Assembly: GCA_026120035.1 (NCBI GenBank)
Contig: JALRME010000012.1
Location: forward strand, 186,001 to 250,000
Source: Coleophoma eucalyptorum
Lineage: Eukaryota; Ascomycota; Leotiomycetes; Helotiales; Dermateaceae
DNA: 64,000 bases
Direction: 5' to 3'
The first letter of the stretch is position 1; each line of letters begins with the position of its first letter. The position numbers and the translations under genes are program-made. Of this stretch, positions 20,482 to 31,446 are shown piece after piece. The notes below the pieces were generated by a model. It was not told the origin of the DNA. It saw only the letters and a program-made list of their open reading frames with translations, and did not search any database.

Positions 20482-21153
20482 CTTGAAGAAGGCTTTGAAT
20501 GAGTGCGCAAGATCAGGACCGTGACACCTCGATAATTGGAAGATTTCGACGGAGTGTTTGGAGGAGGAGGAGGAAAGTTGAAATAGCTTTCAGGGCTTAA
20601 GGCTGAATGGATGTCACCGGTCAAGCTCAAGTGAGCGGAGCTTCAAGACACAGCAACGGTCGGTCAGCCAGCCCCACAAACAACGCACAATGATTTTCAA
20701 GACACTTTAATTGATGGTGAGCAATATACAAAATGTAAAAGGAGCGGAGAGGGAGAAAAAAAAAATGGAGGTAGCTGTTAGGAAGACCTAGAAATTCCTA
20801 TCCCTCTCGGAAACCGCATTCGTACCCTATTCCTCGTTTTGGCCTATGCATGCGCCCCCCGAGTCCAGTCTAAAGGGGAAAGAGGAGGAGCAGCAGGGCA
20901 CAGGGGTTCTTTTCGGGAGAGCTTTCTTGGCAATCTCGCAAGACGAACGAACCCACCGAGATCGACTTTGGGCGCATGAGGGCAAGTCGGATTTTGATTT
21001 GGCTGGAGTTGCTTTTAATCCGACCTGATGTGCAGTTTCATCCCATCTCAAACTCCTCGCGTTCAAGCCCACCAACCCATAAATCCCACCAAGGAGCTCG
21101 ACACCGATCCCATAGAACCCTTGGTTGCTTCAGAATAGCTCAGAGCAGAGGAT
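20482..21153. promoter_or_regulatory. shared upstream region of divergent PEF and ChaC genes
   Basis: The two genes start 672 bp apart on opposite strands, so this segment holds both promoters. An A-run lies near 20756-20765. I identified no specific factor site. Confidence 0.5.
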
Positions 21154-22062
21154 ATGGCAGCAGGCGAGAGTAATCCTGCGGAAGCAGCGTCGGATTTCTG
21201 GATTTTTGGCTATGGCAGTTTGATCTGGAAGGGACCGCCACACTTCGGTATGGGAACAAGAGGAAGCCCCTCCGCCTGTTTGCCTCATATTCGAACATCG
21301 GACTGAAGTGTGATTCTCAGATCAGCGTGTTGCAGGATATGTCACCGGCTACGTACGGCGCTTTTGGCAGGTTTGTGATTCTCCTTGTTTCGTGTGAGAT
21401 TTCGACGACCGTAAGCTAAGTAGATTACCGCTTTCAAGGCAAGGTAAGGAATGGCTCTCTCTCTGGTGAGATCCTATCTAGGTATCCTCACTTATTGTCA
21501 CAACAGTCAAGACCATCGCGGAACTCCAGAAGATCCAGGAAGAGTGGTGACGCTACTGGAGCGGTCATTTTGGGAGACCTTAGAGGATGCACACGAGAGT
21601 GGTTCGGACAAAGTTTGGGGCACGGCATATCGAATAGAGGCTTCGAAAGTCGACGAAGTCAAGGAGTACCTCGATATTAGGGAGATCAACGGCTATACTG
21701 TTCACTACACGGACTTCCATCCTGCGGACGGTACACCGACTTTCCGTACCATGGTCTACATTGGTACGCCAGACAATGATCAGTTTGTGGGGCCCCAAGA
21801 TCCGCAAAAGCTCGCGGAGCATATACAGAGAAGTGAGGGTCCGAGTGGACTCAATAAGGATTATCTCTTTGGTCTGGAGAAATCTCTAGATGAACTGAGC
21901 CCTGAGAGTGGAGATGGGCACGTAAAGGACCTAGCCAACAGAGTCCGTGCAATTGAAGAGAAGAATGCTACAACGGCTGAAGCAAGTCGAGTAGCTAGTC
22001 AAGGTGCCGCGAACGAATTCAAGAAGACAGACACACACGAGCAAGAGGAGACCGAGAAGTGA
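21154..22062 (+). CDS. ChaC-type glutathione-specific gamma-glutamylcyclotransferase
   Basis: Cytosolic enzyme that cleaves glutathione to 5-oxoproline and Cys-Gly (the yeast counterpart is Gcg1). Exons 21154-21247, 21321-21370, 21439-21443 and 21507-22062 give 234 residues. The substrate-binding signature is present as FGYGSLIWK near residue 18. Next comes the WQASQDHRGTPEDPGRVVTL block, then the segment DIREINGYTVHY whose Glu matches the catalytic position of the family. The third exon is only five bases (GCAAG). Without it the frame breaks between Trp-Gln and the DHRG block; with it the two residues Ala-Ser are restored. The C-terminal 40 residues are a charged, disordered tail. Its role in glutathione turnover may overlap with the GFA proteins nearby, but no functional link is shown. 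Confidence 0.9.
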
Positions 22063-22442
22063 AACTTTCGGAAGCATCGCATTCATTTCATTTCTTGTTT
22101 GGCCAACTGCCCTAGACTAGACCTGCAAAAGAGCAGTCCTTATTGAGAGACACCTTTGATCAAAGTGATCAAGGTTGAAAAATCAGACTTGAGATGTAAT
22201 GTGTGTGACGAGACCATTAGAAATGTGACCGAGCAAAAAGGTAGAAACCCCCAAAACTCCGAGCAAGCGTGAAGCTCACAAAGGCCAACCCGCATCCAGA
22301 GTACCACGAGGAACCGTCGACGAGTGTCTTCGGTGACCACACAATTAACCTTTGCTGAAGCAACCCAAGTTGAACTTTTTTCTTGTCCTCATATCGTACC
22401 AACGCGCGAGATCGGAGAGAAGAATCGCTCGACGGCATTGAT
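22063..22442. other. 3' flank between convergent genes
   Basis: Lies between the ChaC stop and the RRM protein stop. No ORF of note. Confidence 0.5.
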
Positions 22443-23280
22443 TTAGTTCCAGCCGCGCTGTCCACCCTGCTCGCCGCCACCGTATCCACCTCCACCACCT
22501 TGGTATCCTCCTACAACGAGAATCAGTATATGAAATAGCATGAATTAGACAGCATCTTGAATCAACTTACCACCGCCGGAGTAACCTCCACCTCCTTGGT
22601 ATCCGCCCTCACCACCTCCGTAACCTCCACGGCCGCCACCGTATCCTATAAATTGTTAGCTATGTCCAAGGGCCAGTTGCAATGCTCTGGAATCTTTTAA
22701 TGGGATCTTACCACCACCTCCGTAGCCGCCACGTCCGCCACCGTATCCACCACCACCTCCACGGCCACCTATGTTACTTGTCAGATAATGTTCTCAAAAG
22801 CAGATGCCCGCAATCATTGTACGAAGCAGACCGAAACTTACCTCCGAATCCTCCACCACCGGATCCACGCTCGGAAGCCTTGTCAACTCGGATGGTACGG
22901 CCATCGAACCTGAGAGATATTAGCGTCTACGATCAGACCAGAAGATTATTATCTTGGCTTACTCGATGTTGTTCATGGCAGCAATGGCAGCCTCAGCATC
23001 GGACTCTTGACCATATCGGACGAAACCGAAGCCACGGCTGCGACCAGTGTCACGGTCCTTGACAACGACCTGAAAGTTATCAGTATCAAATGATTCCAAA
23101 AGAAAGAAAAGGGAGAAGAAAAACTCACAGCCTCCTCGACGGCGCCGAACTCCTCGAACTTTTGACGAAGAGCATTCTCATCAGTGTGCCATGCAAGGCC
23201 GCTGGAATGCGAGGTCAGTTATTTTGATGGACGATGGACAGGGGATCTGGAGCAGCTTACCCGATAAAGAGCTTGGACAT
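22443..23280 (-). CDS. glycine-rich RNA-binding protein with one RRM
   Basis: Small RNA-binding protein of the GRP/cold-inducible type, one N-terminal RRM followed by a Gly/Tyr/Arg-rich tail, about 155 residues. The RRM carries RNP2 (KLFIGGL, residues 3-9) and RNP1 (RGFGFVRY), with TIRVDKAS closing the fold. The tail is built from GGYGGG and GGYQGGG modules and ends QGGQRGWN. I count seven exons; the first three coding exons are about 20, 73 and 107 nt, and the tail is cut by three further introns close to its glycine modules. Such proteins act in mRNA stability, splicing and stress granules, and the tail is prone to phase separation (family knowledge). Exon borders within the repetitive tail are less certain than in the RRM. 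Confidence 0.88.
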
Positions 23281-24050
23281 GATTGTTGATTTCTCGAAAA
23301 CCTGGCTTAAAGTCTCAATGTCCGCGCGCACTCACACAAAGAACGCTGTGCCGCGGTATTGTGCATAGAAACGTGACGGAACGGGCAATACGCAAAGAAA
23401 GATACATCGTGGCAGAACAGGACCTCCGCAGAGAGCAGAGAAAGGATTGGGATGGAAGGTGATGGATGATAGGACAAAATAACGATGGGTCGAGGAGTGG
23501 AAGGTCAGCGCGAGCAAGCAAGAGAACAGACGAACTTCTTGGAAGAGATGAGATAGGAGAGGTTGTTGGATGGTCGTTGACAACGGGTGAGGTGTGCAGT
23601 TGATCTTGGGAAAGATCAGAAGGTGAGATGTTTTGTTGAAGAGGAAGAGTCGCAAAGGGGATTCAGTCGAACGACAGAAAGGACAGTGCGGAAAGGCGGA
23701 TTATGTGAAGGATTGAAATGAAGAGCCTGCGTGCGGGTTGGAAGGGGACTGGCGCATATATGGTGGGAGCTGGGCAGAGCAGAGGGAGGCAGAGTAGGCA
23801 GAGAAGGCAGAAGCGTGATGGTGGGAGGAGCTGATAGGAGTGTAGCTGATGAAGAAGCGGGGCAGTTGTAGACTTTTATCGATCAACCCCTCAATTGGAG
23901 AGAATGCGCTCTAGCGGCATCCGTGCTTTCTGGGCCTGTGGCTGTCTGCATGTTTTGGGTGGTCGGGCGAGAGAGAGAAGGGGAGAGTGGGTTTCAGGTG
24001 TGCTCTTATCTGGTATGGCTACGCCTGTCATTTGCTGCGCGGGCTGATTT

Positions 24051-24085
24051 GATGGCTGATGGCTGATGGCTGATGGCTGATGGCT
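24051..24085. repeat. GATGGCT heptamer tandem repeat
   Basis: About five consecutive units of GATGGCT. Confidence 0.9.
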
Positions 24086-24118
24086 TGATATCTGTACTAT
24101 CTCTCTATCTATCTGTCC

Positions 24119-24144
24119 CTCCATCCATCCATCCATCCATCCAT
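24119..24144. repeat. (CCAT)n microsatellite
   Basis: Six to seven CCAT units directly before TCGACC. Confidence 0.9.
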
Positions 24145-24636
24145 CGACCGTTCTAATTCTCGGCCTACTGAATTTGCGCGATTCAAGACCGGAATCAGGT
24201 CAAGGCAAGGCCAAAGGGCAAAAGGAAAAAGTCAAAGGGCACGAAAAAAAGGAAATGGGAAAAGGGAGACGCCAGAAAGGCAAAAGGCAAAAAGACCGAC
24301 AAGCTTACCACCTACTTCTCGCCGAGCCAAGTCACAAACCCCAGGACCCCTAGCATTAAATACGGTACACGACCTCTTCCATGCTTAGCACACCATCTCC
24401 ACCTCCACCACCACCTTACCTTGCCCGCCTCCCAGCTTACACTTTTTGACCTTGAGGGAATTGCCTCGACCGTTGACAACTCTAGCTCCATAGGAAAGTT
24501 TACACTCTAACCACGACTACGCTGCTCGGCTTGTGCACTATCTGAAGCTACGGACCTATCAATCCAGCCATTGGCCTGTCTGCATTTGCTTCAATTGGTA
24601 GCAGGGTGTCGACTAGGTGCTAAACAAGGTTTCTGC

Positions 24637-24662
24637 CTCGAACCTCGAACCTCGAACCTCGA
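24637..24662. repeat. CTCGAAC heptamer tandem repeat
   Basis: Three full units of CTCGAAC followed by a partial unit; each contains a TCGA palindrome. Confidence 0.85.
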
Positions 24663-26840
24663 CTCTCAATGCTCCAATCCCATCCTATAGCTCCCTCAGC
24701 TTTCCGCTCATAGGCCCTCGTGCGGGCGATGAAAGCGACACCTTTGCGCAGTCGACCGGCTGAAACCAGACGTTGCTCTATGGAGCATCTGATTTTCGTG
24801 GCGTTCAGCCGGCCAAGCTCGCGTACAATTGACATGAGAGTCTATCTTTGCAAGGCACAGGTTTCTTCTTCCATGGCAGTTGCTTTGCATGCGTGGATGT
24901 AATATGCTTGCAGGACCGCAATGACAAATGCCGTTACCCGTCGATCGATCTTCCACCCACGAAGACCTGTCGCATCATGTGTTTGTGGCCGTCGTAATGA
25001 TTGTCGCCTCCGCAACCCATCAGGACAGCGGATGTTAGCATGAGTGACGGAGTGAGTGACGAAGAAGCTTGGTGGAGCCCAACTTATCGTTTAAGGGTCG
25101 CTGGGTCTAGTTGGGGCCATTAACCCATTCCTCACTCCACCCTGGCGAGCCTGGCTGCTGCGCTGCGCTCCCCGGCAGGAGTCACTGCAGGATGTGCTGC
25201 ACAGACTTTCCAGTGCCCGATAAAGCTGGACGGCTGCCAACGAGAGGCGGCCGAATGGACATGTTGGCTTTGCCGTGCCTCTATCTATATTCCCACGGCA
25301 GTCGGAAATAAAAGTACCTTGGTACATCGTTATGGTGACCCGCAGGGGAGGAGGAGCGCATCCCGACAGAGTAAGCAGGACGAGAGCTATGAGCAAATGC
25401 TGAGCCCTGCTAGCGGAGCTCGCTTCTGCTGGTCTTATCGATAAACAGTTAGTCCCAAGCGGCGTGCCAAAAACTTGGATACGACAAGCTGCACAAGCTG
25501 CAGTGACATGCAGCTCGTCCGTCTTTATTCCGTGTACCTAGTAGAGGAGAAAGCTACCTGAGACCGAGTTCTCTACATAAAGACATCCAGACGACCCATC
25601 AATGCATGATTGCTCAGCTCATATCACTCCCAGCAAACCATGGATGCTCGTGGACTGCTGTATGCCACACTCAGCATGCACTCGCATTCAAGGCTCTTCT
25701 GCGCATACGGCTCTTAAGCTGTCGGCTGCAATGAAGGGCATTCCTCATGCATATGCCAATGGTTGCAAATCCAGCAGCGGCTGGTGCTCGCTCTCCCCAT
25801 GATCGGATCATCCTTCGTTCCTCAAGAGATGCCTGTGTCGGGAGGTTACGGGGTGAATGGTGACAATACAGCTGCATCCTTCTCTTAGACCGTCGCTCAA
25901 ATTGCGTCAGCTTCTACGAATCACCGTGAGGTCAATTCAGAGGTACTACTGGCTGACGACTGTACAGTTTCTTCCAGTTCTGCATCTCTGGTTTCTTATT
26001 TTTTTTTGTTGCCCTTTTTTTCAGTGTGTATAGTACATGCAATCTAAATGATACCACTACCACTTGCCATCGGTTATGTACTCTCAGACATCTCAACTGA
26101 GACAGAATGTTCGTCACAGAAGAAACTTCTGTTATGACTGCCGGGCTGGATAAAAGTATGGTCATGTGATGCCCATCAGACTTTTACAACTATCCTGACA
26201 GCTTGGACAATTTGGCAGCTATACGAGAGATGGTAAACCTGCAGAGTTCAATCTCGAACTCTCATGAGTTTCTAACAAGGTCTCTTGCATATGCAGTCAT
26301 GCTCCCCGGTAAGGCTGCCTTGCTTCAGCTTTCTACTTCACCGCTCCTTCGGAATTTGTTCCTCACCGGTTTGTGACAAGCCCATCAAGGTGCATATTTC
26401 TCGAGCTTGGACAATTTCCATCTCAACTGGCAAATGCAGGCACAAGAGTGGTGCTGCAAAAGTGATCAATGTTCCTGGGAGTTGGGATTGAGCACTGAAC
26501 TTGGATGACTCCTCTCTGCACAAGCAGATCAACATGCACTCTTAGCTTGAACCAAGATCCAAACACTGTATTCACGTCGACTCGGAAGACTATGAGCACT
26601 GTCAATCCATAGGCATTGGCCATTTACTAAGTGTCGGCTTGTCCTTGAATATCCCAATGTGAAGCTCGCTCTTTCCACATTGGGGGTGAGTAAACCTTTC
26701 CAGTTCTTGTATCTGCAAGGAAACTCTGAAAATATCTTCAGGGGCTTCAGCAAGTGCTCAATCTATCATTTGCTTCAGTTATATCTCTTGTTGGTTTTTT
26801 GTTTCTTCTATTTTGCAAAAATTGCTCGATCGTTTGAAGA

Positions 26841-29800
26841 ATGGAGTGCCGTCATGAGGTAGAACAGCCCGGTCGTCGAGTAGATGACATAAAGAGACAC
26901 GGCATACATCATAGCTCCCGCCATCGAAAAGAAGAGCTGCGGGATCCAGACCGTTTGAGCGATTATCATTCGAAGAAACCTTACCATAGCCAGGAGAAAA
27001 GCCATGTCTCGAGGCTAGAGATTCCGTTGAGCGCGGATGCTAGGTTCATTGATAACTGGCTTGCTCGAACAGAACAAGAAATAAGCATAGACAATACAAG
27101 ACAAGCGCTTACTGATAATCTTTACGGTATGTTGACCTTGCAATACTGTTTACCCGCCAGTTGTGTTGTTGATTTCAGCTCATCGTAGTAGCTCAGGCAG
27201 ACAATATGTCAAAAGGCAGACAACATGAAGACGGTTCGCAAACTCCAAGTCGCTCTGGGGACAACCAAGATATTAGTACCTCGAGTGCACACATCGGACG
27301 GAAACGGAAGCGAAGACGCAAATCTTCCATGGATAGCTCTCTACTGAATGCAATTGTCATACCTGCGTCTTTAAGAGCAGGAGCCGAGCATCAACCAAGG
27401 CGGCAATTGGAGCATAATAGTGACCTTAAACATCTGAATAGGAGACAGCAAGTTGAAGTTACCAAGTCAATATCGTGCTTAAGTGGCAGCAGCCACAGTG
27501 CCACTTCTAATCCCAAGGACATCATGCGAACACACGAAATCTTTGAGAGACGACCGCGCCACAAGACCCGCGAGGATCGGTACGAGGTGAGGGAGAAGAA
27601 AAATATACTTGATCATCCAAAAATAGCCAGAAAGAAATCAAAGAGGGAAAAGAAGAGAGATCGCAAGAGGGTTATCAAGAAAGCGAACGAGGACCTCATC
27701 CGAAACTTCAGCTCAAAAAGAATCGATCGAGAGCGTCTAAGTGTCAGTGTACAACAACTAGCACAACTGGGCAAGGGCTAATATTACTAGTTTCGACCAT
27801 CTTCCGGGATTGGAATATTCAATAATGGTCGTACATCTACAGTAAGCAGACTTCAGGGCCGTAAGTAGTTTGTGGAGATTTAGCGGACGGCATTGATGTG
27901 ATCTCTTGCAGTACCAGACCTTGCGTTTTCAGAAATGGACTTTCTTCGGAACGCAAGACATAGTAGGCTCATTAAGGACTCTCAGCCCGTATTGACACCC
28001 CGCAACAAGGAGAAGAGAACGGCAGAGACAGAACGAGAGGAGATTTCAAACTTCTTCAGAGGTGACAGAGAGCCTTCGCAGGAAATGCAAAGCAATTCTT
28101 TGAAAGGTCAAACGCCCGAGAAACGCCACGATTGGGCATACCTCCGTTCCCTCAGTCCATCTAGAAGACGAGAGCGTGAGAACAAGGAAGATCCAATTTT
28201 GGAATATGTAGACTTACTACAGCAGCCGTTCCTGGGCTTTGGGAAGCAAGGACCACAGTCTGACAAGCTGTCTTATCACTCTCGGGGATCCATACCATCT
28301 CATTACCATAGTGAGAATATTTCAGATATAGATGGTAGAATATTAGACCGGGCAACAACATACATGAGTTGGTCCGAGAGTAACTACCCTGAGCTCAGGT
28401 CGAATGGGCAATACCGTCAGAATAGGACTCCTACTCCTGAATCTATCCGGAAGAGTATTGCACAAACTGGCGTTCTCAGAGATACAGGTATCGACCAAAA
28501 GAGATGTGCATCCCACGTCAAGGCAGTTTCTATAGGGCGTGAAGACTCTATAGCTTCCCCATCACAGGCCAATAAAAGTCGCAGAATGCCTGGTAACGAG
28601 TTTGTCATTGAGCCTGCCACACAAGGTTTCAGCTTCGCGAAATTTCCTGAGATTAGAGCCAGCTACGCTGAATTGCAGCATCATGGCTCTGGCCACGAAG
28701 GTCAGCGGCAAGACGTACTTCCACAGAGTATTGCAGTTGAAAGGCAGAATTTCGACTGCCGATATGCTACTGTTGAAATCTTTGAACCAAAGTCAGGGTG
28801 GCAAGATCAAAGAGACGAGTACACTGCAGATTCAAATCCCCTCGGTGACGAAGAAGTAAACATCAGCACTAGAGATGCAAAAAGTACACCAATCAATCAA
28901 GATGATATTGCGAAAAGAGCTCGAATCAAACGGCTTTCAACAGCTTTGCCCATACTCCAAGGGAACTATGACAATCTCGCTGCTGGCTTGGCACAAACCC
29001 CACAGTTAGGACCACTGCAAGGTCAAGGTGCTACGCAGCTAGACGACCAGGGATTAGAGACAAGAAACCGTGATGAAATGGTGGCTTTTACAGAGCCACA
29101 GCCTTCAGAAGCTATTTTTGGTTCCAGCATACCTCGAATGGAAGATACAAAATTTCCTCGTGAGAATTTCTCAGGGCAGCATTCCATGGTGGCCAGACAA
29201 AACAAAGAGCATATTCCACAGCGATCTTCACTTTCAGCAGAACCATTGGTAAGTGAGTTGCAACTACTAAGCACTAGGGGAATGGATTTTATCAATGGAG
29301 GAGACATAGTGACTCAAAATGCACCACCGCAAGCATGGAATGATGAACGTCCAGATGCGCCACCAAGCCATCACTGGGCAGCTTTGGAAGAGAAAAGAGC
29401 CTCGATTTACGACCGCTCGGCCGGTCAGCAAGCCGCTGATGATAAAAGGGGTCTCAGTAGAAATCACCGAAATGGCGAGACAGAAATTAGCTCACCTGTT
29501 CCATATGGAAACTCATACGCTTATAGTGAACAATATCAACGCCCATCATTCCAGCTTGAGACCATCCCAGAGGAGCAATGTTTAGAAGATATACAACATC
29601 CGTCAGAAAGCATTATTTGGGAACCAGAACAAGAACACTACAGTCTCTATGGAGATTACCGCCAAAGGGTCCCACATCATCATCAAGATGCTGACCAATT
29701 TACACAAGAAGCAATACCCATTAATGAGCATTTCAGCCAAACAGATTCCTTGGTGAATAATACACATCCATACCATCAGCAAGTTCTCACTGAAATCCTT

Positions 29801-29893
29801 GGAATGAGAAACTTAGAGTATCAGTATGATGAAGGATTTGACCTTGACCAGGCTTCGTTTTCGGGATTCTGGAAGCCACGATATCAGTGTTAG
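26841..29893 (+). CDS. large disordered fungal protein with GLPDLAFSEM motif, function unknown
   Basis: Model of four exons: 26841-27126, 27189-27748, 27791-27860 and 27912-29893, giving about 965 residues. The first exon reads through RLEIPLSADARFIDNWLART. The second is extremely basic (RKRKRRRKSSMDS; KKSKREKKRDRKRVIKK), like a nuclear localisation or nucleic-acid-binding region. The join of exons 2-4 creates GIFNNGRTSTVSRLQ followed by GLPDLAFSEMDFLRN. From memory this is a short linear motif shared by uncharacterised fungal proteins; I could not check this. The remaining 600 residues are polar, rich in Gln, Glu, Ser and His, with no fold visible. The intron 27749-27790 is only 42 nt, so its borders are doubtful, and intron 1 could end at 27188 or 27191. 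Nuclear location is inferred from the basic stretches. Confidence 0.65.
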
Positions 29894-29987
29894 TCCACCA
29901 AGACAGCCAATGTATTTTTTTATATCTACTTGGCTTCACTATTACTTCGCTTTGTTATTCCTATGCGAGCATGCCAGTTATCATAAC

Positions 29988-31050
29988 TCATTCCGGCTTT
30001 TGATTCTTCCACTTCTCTTTTATAGCATCTACATCAATTCCACATCGCTCGGCTCTCTTGACAGTAGCCTTTGCCTTACCAACCACAGGAACATCAATCA
30101 TAGTCCCATCCAGTGTCCAGGCTCCCCGTCCACTGGCATCCGCCTTCGCATCTCCAATCACCACCCTGACCGCCCACTCAACCTCCTTATCCCCAGGTGC
30201 AAATGCTTTCTGGGCAACCTCCACCTGGCTTGGATGGATACACTGCTTACCATTGAAGCCCAATCCTCGCCCACCTAAACATTCCTCCTCTAATGTCCTT
30301 AGCCCTTCCTCCCCCCTGAACTTCGTGCACACAAGATCAATTGTAGATGGGAGATTGTGCGCCCTTGCCGCTGTCGCGATAGCGGATCGTGCATACAGAA
30401 ACTCGCTCAATCCTGGCGTGCGTGTCAGGCTCAAATCCAATGCAAAATCCTCCGCGGCGAAGATTAGCCCGGAGAGGTACGGTGATGCTTTGCAGATTGC
30501 GTTGAGGTTTGTCAGACTCTCGGCCGATTCGATCAGTGCGAGGATCTTAATTGGGTTCGACTCAGTAGCAGTGGTAATGGATGTGCTACTTGGATGGCGT
30601 CCGGGGAGTATATGTTGCAGGATGTCGGTGATGAAGTGCAAATCCGAAGCCTTATTCACCTTGGGGACGATCAACGCATCAAGGTTCTTGGCTCCAAGCA
30701 CTACATTTAGATCTTCGAGTGCGAGCCCTGATGATACGCTGTTTATACGCACGCCTATCTCACCAACGTGCGCAGGCCGTGGGGAATCGGATAGGAAGGA
30801 TAGGATATTCTGCCGTGCTGCGGGCTTTTGATTTACAGTTACGCTGTCTTCGAGGTCGTAGGCGACGCTGTCGACGCGGAGGGACTGGGACTTTTGGAGG
30901 AATTTTGGGGAAGAGGATGGGACTTTGGGTGGGTTAGCAATTGCTATCTAAATGGGGACGCAAGTAGATGGAGGCGAGGTTTGGGAGGGAAAGGAGAGTG
31001 GTACCATAGAGGAGTGCCCTCCTGAGGATGGACGATGTTGCAGTCGACAT
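29988..31050 (-). CDS. HpcH/HpaI aldolase / CitE-like lyase
   Basis: TIM-barrel protein of the citrate lyase beta-subunit-like family; the closest characterised animal relative is the mitochondrial citramalyl-CoA lyase CLYBL. Two exons, 31050-31005 and 30922-29988, 326 residues. The first exon ends in RRALLY and joins VPSSSPKFLQKS, the normal family N-terminus. Next come VDSVAYDLEDSV, the LALIESAESL strand with a metal-binding Glu, the FAAEDFALDL loop whose Glu-Asp pair is the second metal site, and GFNGKQCIHPSQVE near the active-site lid. The N-terminus has few acidic residues and could be a weak mitochondrial signal, as in CLYBL; that is inference. Substrate (citramalyl-CoA, malyl-CoA or another) cannot be read from sequence. 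Divergent from Utp23. Confidence 0.9.
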
Positions 31051-31446
31051 CTTGGAGGCTTTCAAAGATCAATGGGCTCGATGCGACTGATGTCCTTTTC
31101 CATAATATGCTCGCCGCAATTTGTGTAAAATGAGTAACACGCTGGGATCTTTCTACATGGTCTTGAAGCTACCATTCACCTCGGAGTTTGATCATCTCCT
31201 CCGCTTTCTCTCGTACCCAACAGCTCTCCCCGCCCTCGGCACTCAATTCAAGGAAAGGATGTCGGCAAGTGCGGCCGCTGATAAGCTTTTCTTATCGGCT
31301 GTCTGCGCCAAAAGCAAAACCTTAAATTTTACATCTGCTTTGTCTCTCTTGAAAGAATTCGAGGTCCGGTTTCTCTACACTCCGTCATTGCCCCCCATTG
31401 TCGTAGCATACTCCATATTTAGGGAATCGAATTCTCGGTTGTCATT
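31051..31446. promoter_or_regulatory. shared upstream region of CitE-like and Utp23 genes
   Basis: Only 396 bp separate two divergent start codons, so the segment probably works as a bidirectional promoter. An overlapping plus-strand frame (31121-31450) ends across the Utp23 ATG and is better read as leader sequence or an upstream ORF than as a gene. Confidence 0.5.

Larger units (their letters stand above)
23281..26840. other. 3.6-kb gene-poor region with simple repeats
   Basis: No ORF on either strand has protein-like composition or a convincing splice model. The proximal part is probably the promoter and leader of the RRM gene. Simple repeats lie at 24051-24085, 24119-24144 and 24637-24662. 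The rest is unremarkable and shows no transposon ends. Confidence 0.5.

Noticed and set aside
23701..26840. Transposon remnant in the gene-poor gap
   Set aside because: No terminal repeats, target duplications or transposase-like frames; only short simple repeats.
27206..27781. 191-residue ORF read as a separate small basic protein
   Set aside because: The frame continues into the GLPDLAFSEM exons after splicing and is open upstream into the 26841 exon, so it is an internal exon.
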